From: Cupriavidus necator
GTDB taxonomy: Bacteria; Pseudomonadota; Gammaproteobacteria; Burkholderiales; Burkholderiaceae
Direction of reading: 5' to 3'
Assembly (NCBI GenBank): GCA_022041995.1
Contig: CP074390.1
Coordinates: forward strand, 1,736,001 to 1,800,000
DNA length: 64,000 bases
Under the pieces are notes generated by a model. The model ran no database searches. It worked only from the letters and a program-made list of their open reading frames with translations, and was not told the DNA's origin. The number at the start of each line of letters is the position of its first letter. Positions within the stretch are counted from its first letter, which is position 1. Both the position numbers and the translations under genes were made by a program. Below, in pieces: positions 34,187 through 43,209 of this stretch.

Positions 34187-35422
34187 TCAGGACGCCACGT
34201 TGGCTTCGCGCAGGGCCGCGACGCCGGCTTCGTCATAGCCAAGCCCGCGCAGGATCTCGTCGGTGTGCTCGCCGGGGTCGGGCGCGGCGCGGGCAAAGCG
34301 TTCCGGATGCGGCGCGGCCGACAGGTTGATCGGCGAGCGCAGCAGTTCCAGCGGCCCCAGCGCCGGGTGTTCGGCGGGCCGGGTCATGCGCAGGTGGCGC
34401 ACCTGTGCGTCCTCGAAGGCCTGGCCGATATCGAACACCGGCCCGCACGGCACGCCGGCGGCATTCAGGCGCGAAGTCAGTTCGGCCGCGCTGAAGGCGG
34501 CGGTGCACTGGTTGATGGCCTGGTCCAGCCGGTGGCGGTCGGCGGCACGGCCTGAGGCGGTCTGGAATGCGGGATCTTCCAGCAGCCAGCCGGCCTCGAC
34601 CGTGCGGCAGAAGTTGGCCCACATGCGGTCGGTGCTGGCGGCGATATTGACCACGCCGTCGCGGCAGCGGTAGGTGCCCATCGGCACCAGCGTCGGGTGT
34701 GCATTGCCCTGCTGGGTCGGCACTTCGCCGTCGACGGTGTAGCGCGTGGCCTGGAAGTCCAGCTTGTTGAGCATGCCCTCGATCAGCGAGGTATGGACCC
34801 ATTGCCCGCGGCCGGTGCGCGCGCGGTGCAGCAGCGCCAGCAGGATGCCCTGGCCCAGGAACATGCCCGCGGTGGTATCGGAGATGGCAATGCCCACGCG
34901 CAGCGGGCCTTTGCCGGGCTCGCCGGTGACCGAACTCAGCCCCGACATGCCCTGCACGATCTGGTCCAGTCCCGGGCGCTCGCAATAGGGCCCGTCCTGG
35001 CCGAAGCCCGAGATGCTGGCCAGGATCACGCGCGGGTTGATTGCGCTCAGGCGCTCATAGGTCAGCCCCAGCCGCTCCTTGACCACCGAGCGGAAGTTCT
35101 CCACCACCACGTCTGACTGGCGCACCAGGCGCGCCAGCACCTCGGCGCCCTGCGGTGTCTTCAGGTCCAGGCACAGGCTGCGCTTGTTGCGATGCAGGTT
35201 CTGCTCGTCCGAGCCGCGCCGCCGCCCGGTGACGGAACCGCGGTCCTGCGGCGGGGGCGGCTCCACGCGGATCACGTCAGCGCCCCAGTCCGACAGCAGG
35301 CGCACCGCCGCCGGGCCGGCGCGGGCAATGGACAGGTCCAGCACGGTGATGCCGGACAGCGGCAGGTCCGCGGGCGGGGCGTGAGGCCCGGCGGCTTCGG
35401 TGCCGGGAGGCAAAGATGTCAT
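34187..35422 (-). CDS. Class III CoA-transferase (CaiB/BaiF family)
   Basis: The 411-residue protein has the family core LSGITVLDLSIARAGPAAVRLLSDWGADVIRVEPP. RPGLDQIVQGMSGL carries the catalytic Asp at residue 153, and GQWVHTSLIEGML and PTLVPMGTYRCRDG follow. It should transfer CoA from a CoA ester to a carboxylate. Start ATG 35422 is preferred because upstream codons are hydrophobic and non-conserved. It precedes a Bug receptor gene (33156), probably in one operon, with paired GTATAC palindromes upstream at 35452-35484. Confidence 0.9.
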   Translation of the reverse strand: MTSLPPGTEAAGPHAPPADLPLSGITVLDLSIARAGPAAVRLLSDWGADVIRVEPPPPQDRGSVTGRRRGSDEQNLHRNKRSLCLDLKTPQGAEVLARLVRQSDVVVENFRSVVKERLGLTYERLSAINPRVILASISGFGQDGPYCERPGLDQIVQGMSGLSSVTGEPGKGPLRVGIAISDTTAGMFLGQGILLALLHRARTGRGQWVHTSLIEGMLNKLDFQATRYTVDGEVPTQQGNAHPTLVPMGTYRCRDGVVNIAASTDRMWANFCRTVEAGWLLEDPAFQTASGRAADRHRLDQAINQCTAAFSAAELTSRLNAAGVPCGPVFDIGQAFEDAQVRHLRMTRPAEHPALGPLELLRSPINLSAAPHPERFARAAPDPGEHTDEILRGLGYDEAGVAALREANVAS

Positions 35423-35451
35423 GGCAGGTCCTGGGCAATGGATTGCCGTGA

Positions 35452-35484
35452 GTATACAAATAACAATCATAAAAATACGTATAC
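35452..35484. promoter_or_regulatory. Paired GTATAC palindromes upstream of the CoA-transferase gene
   Basis: The hexamer GTATAC occurs at 35452-35457 and again at 35479-35484, 27 bp apart, in an AT-rich island inside GC-rich DNA. It begins 30 bp upstream of the CoA-transferase start. GntR FCD regulators bind related GTATAC-centred sites. The adjacent GntR gene at 32447 makes this a reasonable operator for the CoA-transferase/Bug unit. Confidence 0.5.
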
Positions 35485-35675
35485 GGAGTTTCCATGATGC
35501 GGAGCGCAGCGGGATGGCGTAGGCTGCGAGGGTTTTCCTACGGATTTGCGTCACCTCGATCCTGTGAAAATGCCATTTGTGCCATTTAAGTCATACGAAA
35601 TAGACGATCAGCGGCCAGGGCTGCCGGTCCTAATCGCGCCCCTGCCTAACCGGCGCCCACGTTTTGGGTGTTTGT

Positions 35676-36656
35676 ATGCTGACTGATGCTGTTTGTATTA
35701 ACAGGGTGGGCGGGCCTGAGGTGCTGGAGTCCTGCCAGGTCACAGTGCCGCTGCCCGGTCCCGGCGAAGTGCAGGTGCGCCAGTCGGCCATTGGCCTGAA
35801 TTTCGCGGACATCTACCAGCGCAAGGGCGCGCATGGCCCCCACACCGCGGCGCCGTTCCCAGTCACGCTGGGCTCGGTTGGGGCCGGCAAGGTGACCGCG
35901 GTTGGTCCCGGAGCAGAAGGGTTCGAGCTTGGCCAGCGCGTTGCCTATATGCATCCCGGCGCCTGCCAGGTGACGCGCAACGTGCCAGCCGGCCGGGTCG
36001 TGCCTTTGCCGGACGCGATCCCGGAAGAGGTGGCCGGTGCCACGCTGCTGCGCGGGCTGACTGCCGAGTACCTGCTGCGCCGGCTCTACGCGGTGCAGCC
36101 GGGCGACGCCGTGCTGGTGCACGCCGCGGCCGGGGGCATGGGCGTGCTGCTGTCGCAGTGGGCGCGCGCGCTTGGCGCGACCGTGATCGGCACCGTGGGC
36201 AGCGAGGCCAAGCGCGCGGTGGCGCAGGAACATGGCTGCCACCATGTCGTCAATTACCGCGAGGCGGACTTCGTGGCCGAAGTGCTGGCGCTGACCGGCG
36301 GCGAGGGCGTGGCGGTGGTCTACGACGCCGTCGGCAAGGACGTGTTCGTGCCGTCGCTGCAATGCCTGCGGCCGTGCGGCATGGCGATCAACTACGGCAC
36401 CGCGTCGGGCGACGTGGAGGCCTTCGACCTGCAGCTGCTGCACGCGCGCTCGCTGATCGTGTCGCGGCCCACGCTGCGCACCTATATCGCCAGCCCGCAG
36501 GCGCTGGCCAATGCCGCGGCCACGCTGTTCGCCGCGGTCGCGGGCGGCCAGCTGCGACTGGAGGTCAGGCACCGCTACCCGCTGGCCGCCGTGCGCGACG
36601 CGCACCGCGACCTGGAAGGCCGGGCCACCACGGGCTCGGCCGTGCTGATCCCATGA
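35676..36656 (+). CDS. Quinone oxidoreductase family (MDR) protein
   Basis: This 326-residue medium-chain dehydrogenase/reductase has a GroES-like domain (PGPGEVQVRQSAIGLNFADIYQRKG). The NADPH-binding motif is VLVHAAAGGMGVLLSQWARALGA, about residues 143-165, as in QorA. Zinc ligands are absent. It should reduce quinones or alpha,beta-unsaturated carbonyls with NADPH. ATG 35676 is chosen over an upstream TTG. The next gene, an enoyl-CoA hydratase, follows 144 bp downstream on the same strand. Confidence 0.87.
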   Translation: MLTDAVCINRVGGPEVLESCQVTVPLPGPGEVQVRQSAIGLNFADIYQRKGAHGPHTAAPFPVTLGSVGAGKVTAVGPGAEGFELGQRVAYMHPGACQVTRNVPAGRVVPLPDAIPEEVAGATLLRGLTAEYLLRRLYAVQPGDAVLVHAAAGGMGVLLSQWARALGATVIGTVGSEAKRAVAQEHGCHHVVNYREADFVAEVLALTGGEGVAVVYDAVGKDVFVPSLQCLRPCGMAINYGTASGDVEAFDLQLLHARSLIVSRPTLRTYIASPQALANAAATLFAAVAGGQLRLEVRHRYPLAAVRDAHRDLEGRATTGSAVLIP

Positions 36657-36800
36657 ACGCGCCGCCGGCAGTGCCTGGTGGCAACGCGTGCAAGCGCGGC
36701 CCGCGTCTGCGCAAGCACGGCTGGAGCGCTTCGACAGCGCCCTTGCACGCCTGGCGCGCAGCAGGCCGGTGCCCACTGATCCCTACCTGGAGTTTTCCCG

Positions 36801-37559
36801 ATGCAGACTGATGGTTCCCTTCCTTCGCTCGACATTGCCGGTCATGTCGCCACGATCACGCTGCGCCGCCCGGAGGTGGCCAACCGCCTCGGGCCGGATG
36901 ACCTGGCCGAACTGCAACGGCACGTCGATGCAGTGAATGCCAGCGACGTGCGCGTGCTGCGCCTGCGCGGCACCGGCAAGTACTTCTGCAGCGGCTTCGA
37001 TATCGGCAGGCTCGCGGCCGGGCAGCGCGGTGCCGGCTTCGAGACCCTGGTCAACGCGGTGGAGGACTGCCGCGCGGTGACCATTGCCGAGATCCACGGC
37101 GGCGTCTACGGCGGCGGCACGGACCTGGCGCTGGCGTGCGATTTCCGGCTTGGCTCCGCCGCGGTGGACATGTTCATGCCCGCGGCGCGGCTGGGGCTGC
37201 ATTTCTACCAGCGCGGCATGGAGCGCTATATCAGCCGGCTGGGGCTGAACCACGCCAAGCACCTGTTCCTGAGCGCGGAGCGCATCGATGCCGACGAGAT
37301 GTTCCGCCGCGGCTTCCTGACCGAGCTGCTGCCGGCCGAGCGCCTGCGCGAGCGCGCCGACCAGCTCAGCGACACGGTGGCCGGGCTGGCGCCGCTGGCG
37401 GTGCAAGGCATGAAGCGGCACCTGAACGCGATCGGGCGCGGCGCGCTGGATACCGAGGCGCTGGCTGGCGACATCAGCCGGGCTACCCAGTCGCAGGACA
37501 TCCGCGAAGGCGCGCTGGCCTGGAAGGAAAAACGCAAGCCGCGGTTCACCGGCACCTGA
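36801..37559 (+). CDS. Enoyl-CoA hydratase/isomerase family protein
   Basis: The 252-residue crotonase-fold protein has oxyanion-hole segments LRGTGKYFCSGFDI and EIHGGVYGGGTDLALACD. The catalytic Glu seen in many hydratases is not clear, so it may be an isomerase or a specialised member. It may act on a CoA ester made by the nearby CoA-transferase, but the two are on opposite strands. Its stop is 6 bp from the stop of the convergent CatR-like gene. Confidence 0.85.
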   Translation: MQTDGSLPSLDIAGHVATITLRRPEVANRLGPDDLAELQRHVDAVNASDVRVLRLRGTGKYFCSGFDIGRLAAGQRGAGFETLVNAVEDCRAVTIAEIHGGVYGGGTDLALACDFRLGSAAVDMFMPAARLGLHFYQRGMERYISRLGLNHAKHLFLSAERIDADEMFRRGFLTELLPAERLRERADQLSDTVAGLAPLAVQGMKRHLNAIGRGALDTEALAGDISRATQSQDIREGALAWKEKRKPRFTGT

Positions 37560-37565
37560 TGTCGC

Positions 37566-38456
37566 TTACTGCCCCTGCCGCATCACCCATTCCACCGCCC
37601 GCGCCAGGAACGGTGACGTGTCGCCTTCGCGATAGCTCATGATCACCGGCGAGACGAAGCCCGGCGCGTCGATCGGGCAGTAGCGCACGTCGTCGCGATG
37701 CAGGCGCTGGATCGACGCCGGCACCAGCGTGATGCCGATGCCGGCCGCCACCAGCCCCAGCGCGGTCTGCAGTTCGTTGGCCTCCTGCGCCACGCGCAAC
37801 TGCAGGCCCTGCGCGCGGAACAGCGACAGCAGGTGGTCGGCATAGCTGGGCCGCGGCCGGGCCGGGTAAAGAATGAACGGCTGCGCCGCCAGCGCCTGTG
37901 GCGTCAGCGCCTTGCGGCGCGGCGCGGGCAGGCGTGCGGGCAGCGCGGCCACCAGTGGCTCGGCCATCACCACCTGCTGGCGGATGGCGGGGTCGTTCAG
38001 CGCGATGCGGCCGAAGCCCAGGTCGATGCGGCCGGCCTTGAGCGCCTCGATCTGCTCGACGGTGATCATCTCGGCCAGTCCTACCTCTACCTGCTGGTCG
38101 TGCCGGTCTGATTCGCGCAGTTCGCGGATCAGCTCTGGCAGCACGCCATACAGTACCGACGGCACGAAGCCGATGCCGAACCAGCGCTTGTCCTGCCGCC
38201 CGATGCGGCGCGTGCCTTCGATAGTTTCTTCCAGCCGCTGTGTCAGCTGGGTGGTCTGCTCCAGCAGGAAGCGGCCAGCCTCGGTCAGCCGCAGCCCGCG
38301 GCCGACGCGGTCGAACAGTGCCACGCCCACTTCTTCTTCCAACTGCCGGATCTGGCGCGACAGTGGCGGCTGCGCCATATGCAGCCGCTCGGCGGCGCGG
38401 GTGACGTTCAGTTCCTGGGCCACGACCTGGAAATAACGCAGGTGCCGGAGTTCCAT
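37566..38456 (-). CDS. LysR-family regulator of the CatR/BenM type
   Basis: The 296-residue protein has the typical N-terminus MELRHLRYFQVVAQELNVTRAAERLHMAQPPLSRQI, followed by the CatR/CatM/BenM-type effector domain. It is divergent from a muconate-cycloisomerase gene. A perfect ATAC-N7-GTAT box lies at 38472-38486 between them, the site bound by this subfamily with cis,cis-muconate as co-inducer. ATG 38456 is chosen because MELRHLRYF is the conserved start. It likely activates the cycloisomerase gene. Confidence 0.9.
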   Translation of the reverse strand: MELRHLRYFQVVAQELNVTRAAERLHMAQPPLSRQIRQLEEEVGVALFDRVGRGLRLTEAGRFLLEQTTQLTQRLEETIEGTRRIGRQDKRWFGIGFVPSVLYGVLPELIRELRESDRHDQQVEVGLAEMITVEQIEALKAGRIDLGFGRIALNDPAIRQQVVMAEPLVAALPARLPAPRRKALTPQALAAQPFILYPARPRPSYADHLLSLFRAQGLQLRVAQEANELQTALGLVAAGIGITLVPASIQRLHRDDVRYCPIDAPGFVSPVIMSYREGDTSPFLARAVEWVMRQGQ

Positions 38457-38471
38457 CGGTGTCCTGTTTCC

Positions 38472-38486
38472 ATACCTGTAGGGTAT
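38472..38486. promoter_or_regulatory. CatR/BenM-type operator, ATAC-N7-GTAT
   Basis: ATAC (38472-38475), seven bases, then GTAT (38483-38486): the exact consensus of CatM/BenM/CatR recognition sites. It lies 16 bp upstream of the LysR start and 82 bp upstream of the cycloisomerase start. Control of both is expected. Confidence 0.8.
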
Positions 38487-38567
38487 TGATTGAGACATCA
38501 TCGGTCTTGGACACCGGCAAAGTCAAGCCGCATACTTGGCCTCAATATCAATTTGCATCGACAAGGT

Positions 38568-39686
38568 ATGACCACGACTATCACTTCGGTGGAAGCCATC
38601 CTGGTGGACCTGCCCACCATCCGGGCCCACCAACTGGCCATGGCCACCATGCAGCAGCAGACGCTGGTGATCGTGCGGCTGCGCTGCAGCGATGGCGTGG
38701 AGGGCATCGGCGAGGCCACTACCATCGGCGGCCTGTCCTATGGCGACGAAAGCCCGGAAGGCATCAAGCTGACCATCGACACCTACCTGGCCCCGGCGCT
38801 GGCCGGCCAGGATGCCACCAACGTGCATGCCGCGATGGCGCGCCTGGGCAAGGTCGCGCGCGGCAACCGCTTTGCCAAGTCCGCGCTGGAAACCGCGTTG
38901 CTGGATGCGCAGGGCAAGCGCCTGGGCGTGCCGCTGGCCACGCTGCTGGGGGGCGCGGTGCGCTCGACGCTGCCGGTGCTGTGGACGCTTGCCAGCGGCG
39001 ACACCGCCCGCGACATTGCCGAGGCCGAGCAACTGCTGGCCGAGCGCCGCCACCATACCTTCAAGCTGAAGATCGGCCGGCGCAGCGTGCGCGACGACGT
39101 GGCCCACGTGGCCGCGATCAAGCGCGCGCTGGGCGACCGGGCGCGCGTCACCGTCGACGTCAACCAGGCCTGGAACGAGGCCGATGCTGCCACCGGCATC
39201 GCCATGCTGGAAGCCGCCGGCATCGACCTGATCGAGCAGCCCACTCCGCGTGAGCAGCGCATGGCGCTGGCCCGGCTGGCCGCGCGCTTCGTGGTGCCGA
39301 TCATGGCCGATGAAGCGGTGTGCGGCCCGGAAGACGCGATGGAACTGGCGCGCATCGGCGGCGCCGACGTGTTCGCGCTGAAGATCGCCAAGGCCGGCGG
39401 CATCTTCGGCATGCTGCGCACCGCCGCGGTGGGCGACGCCGCCGGCATCGCGCTGTACGGCGGCACCATGCTGGAGGGCAGCGTCGGCACCATCGCCGCG
39501 GCGCATGGCTTCTGCACGCTGCCGCAGCTGGCCTGGGGCACCGAGCTGTTCGGACCGCTGCTGCTCAAGGACGATATCGTGCAGCAGCGCCCGGAGTATC
39601 GTGACTTCAGCCTGCACTTGCCGGAAGGCCCGGGCCTGGGCCTGGCTCTGGACGAAGACAAGCTGGCGCACTACCGCCGCCACTGA
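38568..39686 (+). CDS. catB: Muconate cycloisomerase-family enzyme (CatB-like)
   Basis: The 372-residue enolase-superfamily protein has all muconate-lactonizing ligands and bases: Lys166-x-Lys168 (FKLKIG), metal ligands Asp197 (VDVNQ), Glu223 (IEQP) and Asp248 (MADEA), and Lys272 (LKIAKAGG). These match Pseudomonas CatB positions almost one for one. It should convert cis,cis-muconate to muconolactone. The absence of catA and catC nearby means the substrate could be a substituted muconate. Start ATG 38568 follows an AAGG purine run. A Bug receptor follows at 39751. Confidence 0.88.
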   Translation: MTTTITSVEAILVDLPTIRAHQLAMATMQQQTLVIVRLRCSDGVEGIGEATTIGGLSYGDESPEGIKLTIDTYLAPALAGQDATNVHAAMARLGKVARGNRFAKSALETALLDAQGKRLGVPLATLLGGAVRSTLPVLWTLASGDTARDIAEAEQLLAERRHHTFKLKIGRRSVRDDVAHVAAIKRALGDRARVTVDVNQAWNEADAATGIAMLEAAGIDLIEQPTPREQRMALARLAARFVVPIMADEAVCGPEDAMELARIGGADVFALKIAKAGGIFGMLRTAAVGDAAGIALYGGTMLEGSVGTIAAAHGFCTLPQLAWGTELFGPLLLKDDIVQQRPEYRDFSLHLPEGPGLGLALDEDKLAHYRRH

Positions 39687-39750
39687 GCTGGCGCGCCATT
39701 CCAGCGCCTGGCGCGTTGCCCGCGCCGGCGCATCAAGCAGTGAGGAGACT

Positions 39751-40746
39751 ATGAAGACATTATTCCAGCGGCTGGCAAGCACCGGCCGCGCAGGGGCGCT
39801 GGCACTGGCCGCCGGCCTGTCGTTTGCTGCGCCGGCCGCACACGCGGCCTATCCCGACCACCCCATCCGCTGGATCGTGCCGTTCCCCGCGGGCGGTGCG
39901 ATGGACAACATCGCCCGCACGCTGGGCGAAGACATGTCGCGCACGCTCGGCCAGGCCATCGTCGTCGAGAACCGGCCGGGCGCCGGCGGCAATATCGGCG
40001 CCGAACTGGTGGCGCGCGCGCCCGCCGACGGCTACACACTGATCATCGTCGCCAATGGCATGGCCGTGAACCCGGCGCTGTACGGCCGGCTGAGCTACGA
40101 CCCGGTCAAGGACTTCGCGCCGGTGTCGCTGCTGGCGGTGGTGCCCAACGTACTGGTGGCCAGCAAGGCGCGGCGCCAGGAAAGCACAGTCAAGGACGTG
40201 GTGGCGCACGCCAAGGCGGCGCCGGGCAAATACACCTATGCCTCCGCGGGCAACGGCACCTCGATCCACCTGGCGGGCGAGCTGTTCACCTCGATGGCCG
40301 GCGTCGACATGCTGCATATCCCCTACAAGGGCAGCGGCCCGGCCATGACGGATCTGCTGGGTGGCCAGGTCGACTACATGTTCGACAGCATTACCTCGGC
40401 CAGGCCGCATATCGAATCGGGCAAGCTGACGGCAATCGCGGTCACCACCAGCAAGCGCTCCAGCGCGCTGCCCAATGTGCCGACGGTGGCCGAAGCCGGC
40501 CTGCCGGGCTATGAACTGTCGCCGTGGTTCGCCGCCTTCGTGCCGGCGAAGACGCCGCAGCCGGTCATCGACACGCTCAACCGCGCCATGCTCGAGGCGC
40601 TGCGCAAGCCTGCGGTGCAGAAGCGGCTGGCGCTGATCGGCGCCGAGCCGATCGGCAGTTCGCCGGCGGTGCTGCGCGAGCACCTGGCGAAGGAAACCGA
40701 GAAGTGGGGTGTGCTGATCCGTCAGCGGGGGATTCGGGCGGATTAA
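39751..40746 (+). CDS. Bug-family (TctC) periplasmic solute receptor
   Basis: A 331-residue protein with a signal peptide ending ALSFAAPAAHA-like. Its Bug motifs are YPDHPIRWIVPFPAGGAMD, ENRPGAGGNIG, YDPVKDFAPVSL and HIPYKGSGPAMTDL. It follows the catB-like gene after 64 bp with a GAGGAG ribosome binding site, probably in the same transcript. It is a plausible receptor for an aromatic or dicarboxylic acid fed into the muconate pathway; this is inferred from position. Confidence 0.92.
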   Translation: MKTLFQRLASTGRAGALALAAGLSFAAPAAHAAYPDHPIRWIVPFPAGGAMDNIARTLGEDMSRTLGQAIVVENRPGAGGNIGAELVARAPADGYTLIIVANGMAVNPALYGRLSYDPVKDFAPVSLLAVVPNVLVASKARRQESTVKDVVAHAKAAPGKYTYASAGNGTSIHLAGELFTSMAGVDMLHIPYKGSGPAMTDLLGGQVDYMFDSITSARPHIESGKLTAIAVTTSKRSSALPNVPTVAEAGLPGYELSPWFAAFVPAKTPQPVIDTLNRAMLEALRKPAVQKRLALIGAEPIGSSPAVLREHLAKETEKWGVLIRQRGIRAD

Positions 40747-40777
40747 GCGGCCTGGACCAACGCGGTTCATAGGGGGA

Positions 40778-40798
40778 CTCCCGGAAATGCTCCGGGAG
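40778..40798. terminator. Probable hairpin terminator after the Bug gene
   Basis: CTCCCGG (40778-40784) pairs with CCGGGAG (40792-40798) around a 7-base loop, 31 bp after the Bug stop. The stem is GC-rich, but no run of T follows, so it would be a weak or Rho-assisted terminator. Confidence 0.4.
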
Positions 40799-40901
40799 GA
40801 ATGCCATTACCCAGCCCCCGTCTCCCTGGCACATAATGTGCGTAAGATGCCAGCCGAAAGGCACACTCGAGCGGATCACCCGCCGGCACTGAGGGGAGAC
40901 A

Positions 40902-42635
40902 ATGAGCAGTTCAACCGACAAGTTCTCGGCCACCATGCGCGATGGCCTGGCCGATCTTGCCCGCCGCCTGCGCTTTGCCATGGAGGAGGGCGCGATCTGG
41001 CTGGACGAGCAGCGCATGATCCTGATCCATACTGCCGCCCTGGGCGCGCTGCGCAAGGAACTGGTGGACACCCTGGGCATGGAGCGCGCGCGCGGCCTGT
41101 TCACCCGCATGGGCTTCCATTCGGGCATGCGCGATGCGGAGGTCGCGCGCAAGCTGCGCGCCGGCCACAGCGACTTCGGCCAGCTGGAGATCGGGCCCTG
41201 CCTGCATACCATCGAGGGGGTGGTGCGGGTCACGCCGGTCAAGGTCGACATCGACATTGCCGCCGGCATCTACGAGGGCGAATTCCTGTGGGACGACTCC
41301 TTCGAGGGCGACGTCCACCGCCAGCTGTTCGGCATCGTCGATGAGCCCGCCTGCTGGATGCAGATCGGCTACGCGACTGGCTATACCTCGGCGCTGATGG
41401 GGCGCACCATCCTGTATCGCGAGGTTGAGTGCATCGCCTGCGGGCACGTGCACTGCCGCATCATCGGCAAGCCGGTGGAAGCCTGGGAAGACGGCGCACA
41501 GGCACTGGCGCTGTACCAGCCCGATCCCGTGATCGAAACGATCATCGCGCTGCAGAGCGAGGTTGAGCACCTGCGCGCGCTCCAGGGCACCCCGGCCACG
41601 CCGGCCGACCTGGTCGGCACCTCGCCCGGCTTCCGTGCCGCCTGGGGCCTGCTGCAGCGTGCTGCGGCCAGCAACGTGACGGTGCTGCTGCTGGGCGAGA
41701 CCGGCGTGGGCAAGGAGCGTTTCGCGCAGGCATTGCACAGCGTGAGCGGGCGCGCCGACAAGCCCTTCATCGCCGTGAACTGCGCGGCGATCCCCGATGA
41801 GCTGATCGAGTCCGAGCTGTTTGGCGTGGAAAAGGGCGCCTTCACCGGCGCTAGCCAGTCGCGCCCCGGACGCTTCGAGCGTGCGCACGGCGGCACCCTG
41901 TTCCTTGACGAGCTGGGCGAGCTGTCGGCCTCGGCCCAGTCCAAGCTGCTGCGCGTGCTGCAGGAAGGCGAGGTCGAGCGCGTGGGCGGCACCGGCACGC
42001 GCAAGGTGGACGTGCGGCTGGTGGCCGCCACCAATGTCGACCTGGCCGAAGCCGTGAAGCAGGGCACCTTCCGCAAGGACCTGTACTACCGCCTCAACGT
42101 CTACCCGGTCACGATCCCGCCGCTGCGCGAGCGCCTGGACGATATCCGGCCGCTGGCCGAGCGCTTCGTGGCCCGCTACGGCGCGCGCCACGGCAAGCGC
42201 ATCGTTGGCATCACCGACCGCGCGCTGGCCGAGCTGCGCCACTATGACTGGCCCGGCAACGTGCGCGAACTGGAGAACGTGATCGAGCGCGGCGTGATTC
42301 TGGCCAGCCAGGGCGGCCAGATCACCGCCGACCACCTGTTCCTGCCGGGGACCGTGGCACCGGTGGTGGATACCGCGCCGCGGCTGGGGGCGGGCGGCAC
42401 CTTGCCAGACCTGCGCGAAGCCGCGGTCCACGCGCTCTTGGACCAGATGTCCGAGCAGCAGCTGGCGCTGGGCGACGTCGAGACCGTGCTGATGGAGGCG
42501 GCCATGCAGCGGGCCGACGGCAACATGAGCCAGGCGGCGCGGTTGCTCGGCATTACGCGGCCGCAGCTGGCGTATCGGTGGAAGATGCGCGGTACGCGCG
42601 GGGGTAACGGTAACGGCAACCACAACGGCAACTGA
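40902..42635 (+). CDS. dmpR: DmpR-type sigma-54-dependent phenol sensor/activator
   Basis: The 577-residue activator has an N-terminal V4R sensor domain (about 20-200). Residues that bind phenol and zinc in MopR have counterparts here: His102 and Trp130 for phenol; Cys151, Glu174, Cys177 and Cys185 for zinc. A linker leads to the AAA+ domain (about 237-470), with Walker A GETGVGKE near 265-272, GAFTGA at 312-317 and LFLDELGEL. A Fis-type helix-turn-helix (MSQAARLLGITRPQLAYRW) follows. The tail is an unusual Asn/Gly run. It activates the sigma-54 promoter at 43210 from upstream sites at 43075-43120. Confidence 0.95.
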   Translation: MSSSTDKFSATMRDGLADLARRLRFAMEEGAIWLDEQRMILIHTAALGALRKELVDTLGMERARGLFTRMGFHSGMRDAEVARKLRAGHSDFGQLEIGPCLHTIEGVVRVTPVKVDIDIAAGIYEGEFLWDDSFEGDVHRQLFGIVDEPACWMQIGYATGYTSALMGRTILYREVECIACGHVHCRIIGKPVEAWEDGAQALALYQPDPVIETIIALQSEVEHLRALQGTPATPADLVGTSPGFRAAWGLLQRAAASNVTVLLLGETGVGKERFAQALHSVSGRADKPFIAVNCAAIPDELIESELFGVEKGAFTGASQSRPGRFERAHGGTLFLDELGELSASAQSKLLRVLQEGEVERVGGTGTRKVDVRLVAATNVDLAEAVKQGTFRKDLYYRLNVYPVTIPPLRERLDDIRPLAERFVARYGARHGKRIVGITDRALAELRHYDWPGNVRELENVIERGVILASQGGQITADHLFLPGTVAPVVDTAPRLGAGGTLPDLREAAVHALLDQMSEQQLALGDVETVLMEAAMQRADGNMSQAARLLGITRPQLAYRWKMRGTRGGNGNGNHNGN

Positions 42636-42670
42636 GGCCGCTGGCAGGCATTCAGAATGCTGAAGCTTTG

Positions 42671-42792
42671 CTCCCCTCTCCCGCTTGCGGGAGAGGGGCA
42701 GGGGGTGAGGGCAGCGGTGGCAAATCACAGGCTTTCACTTCGTGGACAAGCTCACCCTCACCCCAACCTCTCCCGCAAGCGGGAGAGGGAGC
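42671..42792. repeat. Paired inverted REP-like elements (BIME-like)
   Basis: The element CTCCCCTCTCCCGCTTGCGG... with its own palindrome (42671-42710) recurs in opposite orientation at about 42751-42792. Each arm contains the palindromic core CTCTCCCGCTTGCGGGAGAG. A third copy lies at 49270-49297. Such units are extragenic repeats typical of Ralstonia and Cupriavidus. Here they sit between dmpR and its target operon, where they may protect or terminate the dmpR message. Confidence 0.75.
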
Positions 42793-42887
42793 ACACATGC
42801 GGTAGATCAAGCTCCTCCCACGCAATCCCCTGCACCAACCGTTCCTAGGCCTTCTCTGGCTTCCTCCCGTCTCCCCGGCTTTCCCCC

Positions 42888-42904
42888 TTGATCATTTGAT
42901 GCAA
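42888..42904. promoter_or_regulatory. Remote DmpR-binding-like site
   Basis: TTGATCATTTGATGCAA matches the DmpR upstream activating consensus (TTGATCAATTGATCAA) apart from a change at the right end. It lies about 340 bp upstream of the predicted transcription start, outside the classical pair of sites. It may be an auxiliary or decoy site, or be near the end of the dmpR transcript. Confidence 0.5.
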
Positions 42905-43074
42905 CCCCTTCCGGCCGCGCATCGGCCCGAAGTCGCCCGATGCTGCGCCGCGTCAGCGATTTTTCCCTGACGCATCAAGCCACATCACTAACGTTGCCCA
43001 CGCACGCTGCTGCGCCGCAGGGCAATCCCATCCGCATCTGCTCGCTGCCCGCAAACGCCCACCCGGCGCGGCTT

Positions 43075-43120
43075 TTGATCATTTGATCAAGGTTTGCGGA
43101 CAGCTTCATCAATTCATCGA
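43075..43120. promoter_or_regulatory. DmpR upstream activating sites UAS1 and UAS2
   Basis: UAS1, TTGATCATTTGATCAA (43075-43090), is a near-perfect dyad. UAS2, TTCATCAATTCATCGA (43105-43120), is a weaker copy matching about 13 of 16 consensus positions. Their centres are 30 bp apart, and about 153 and 123 bp upstream of the predicted start. This spacing and distance equal those of the Pseudomonas dmp Po promoter. Confidence 0.8.
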
Positions 43121-43209
43121 TAGGTTTGGGGCGGACCTTACCGGGTTAACGCGCACGCTCGCCAGCGCCAATTCCCCGCAACCCTTGCCCCACAACGCTT
43201 CGCGCTCGC

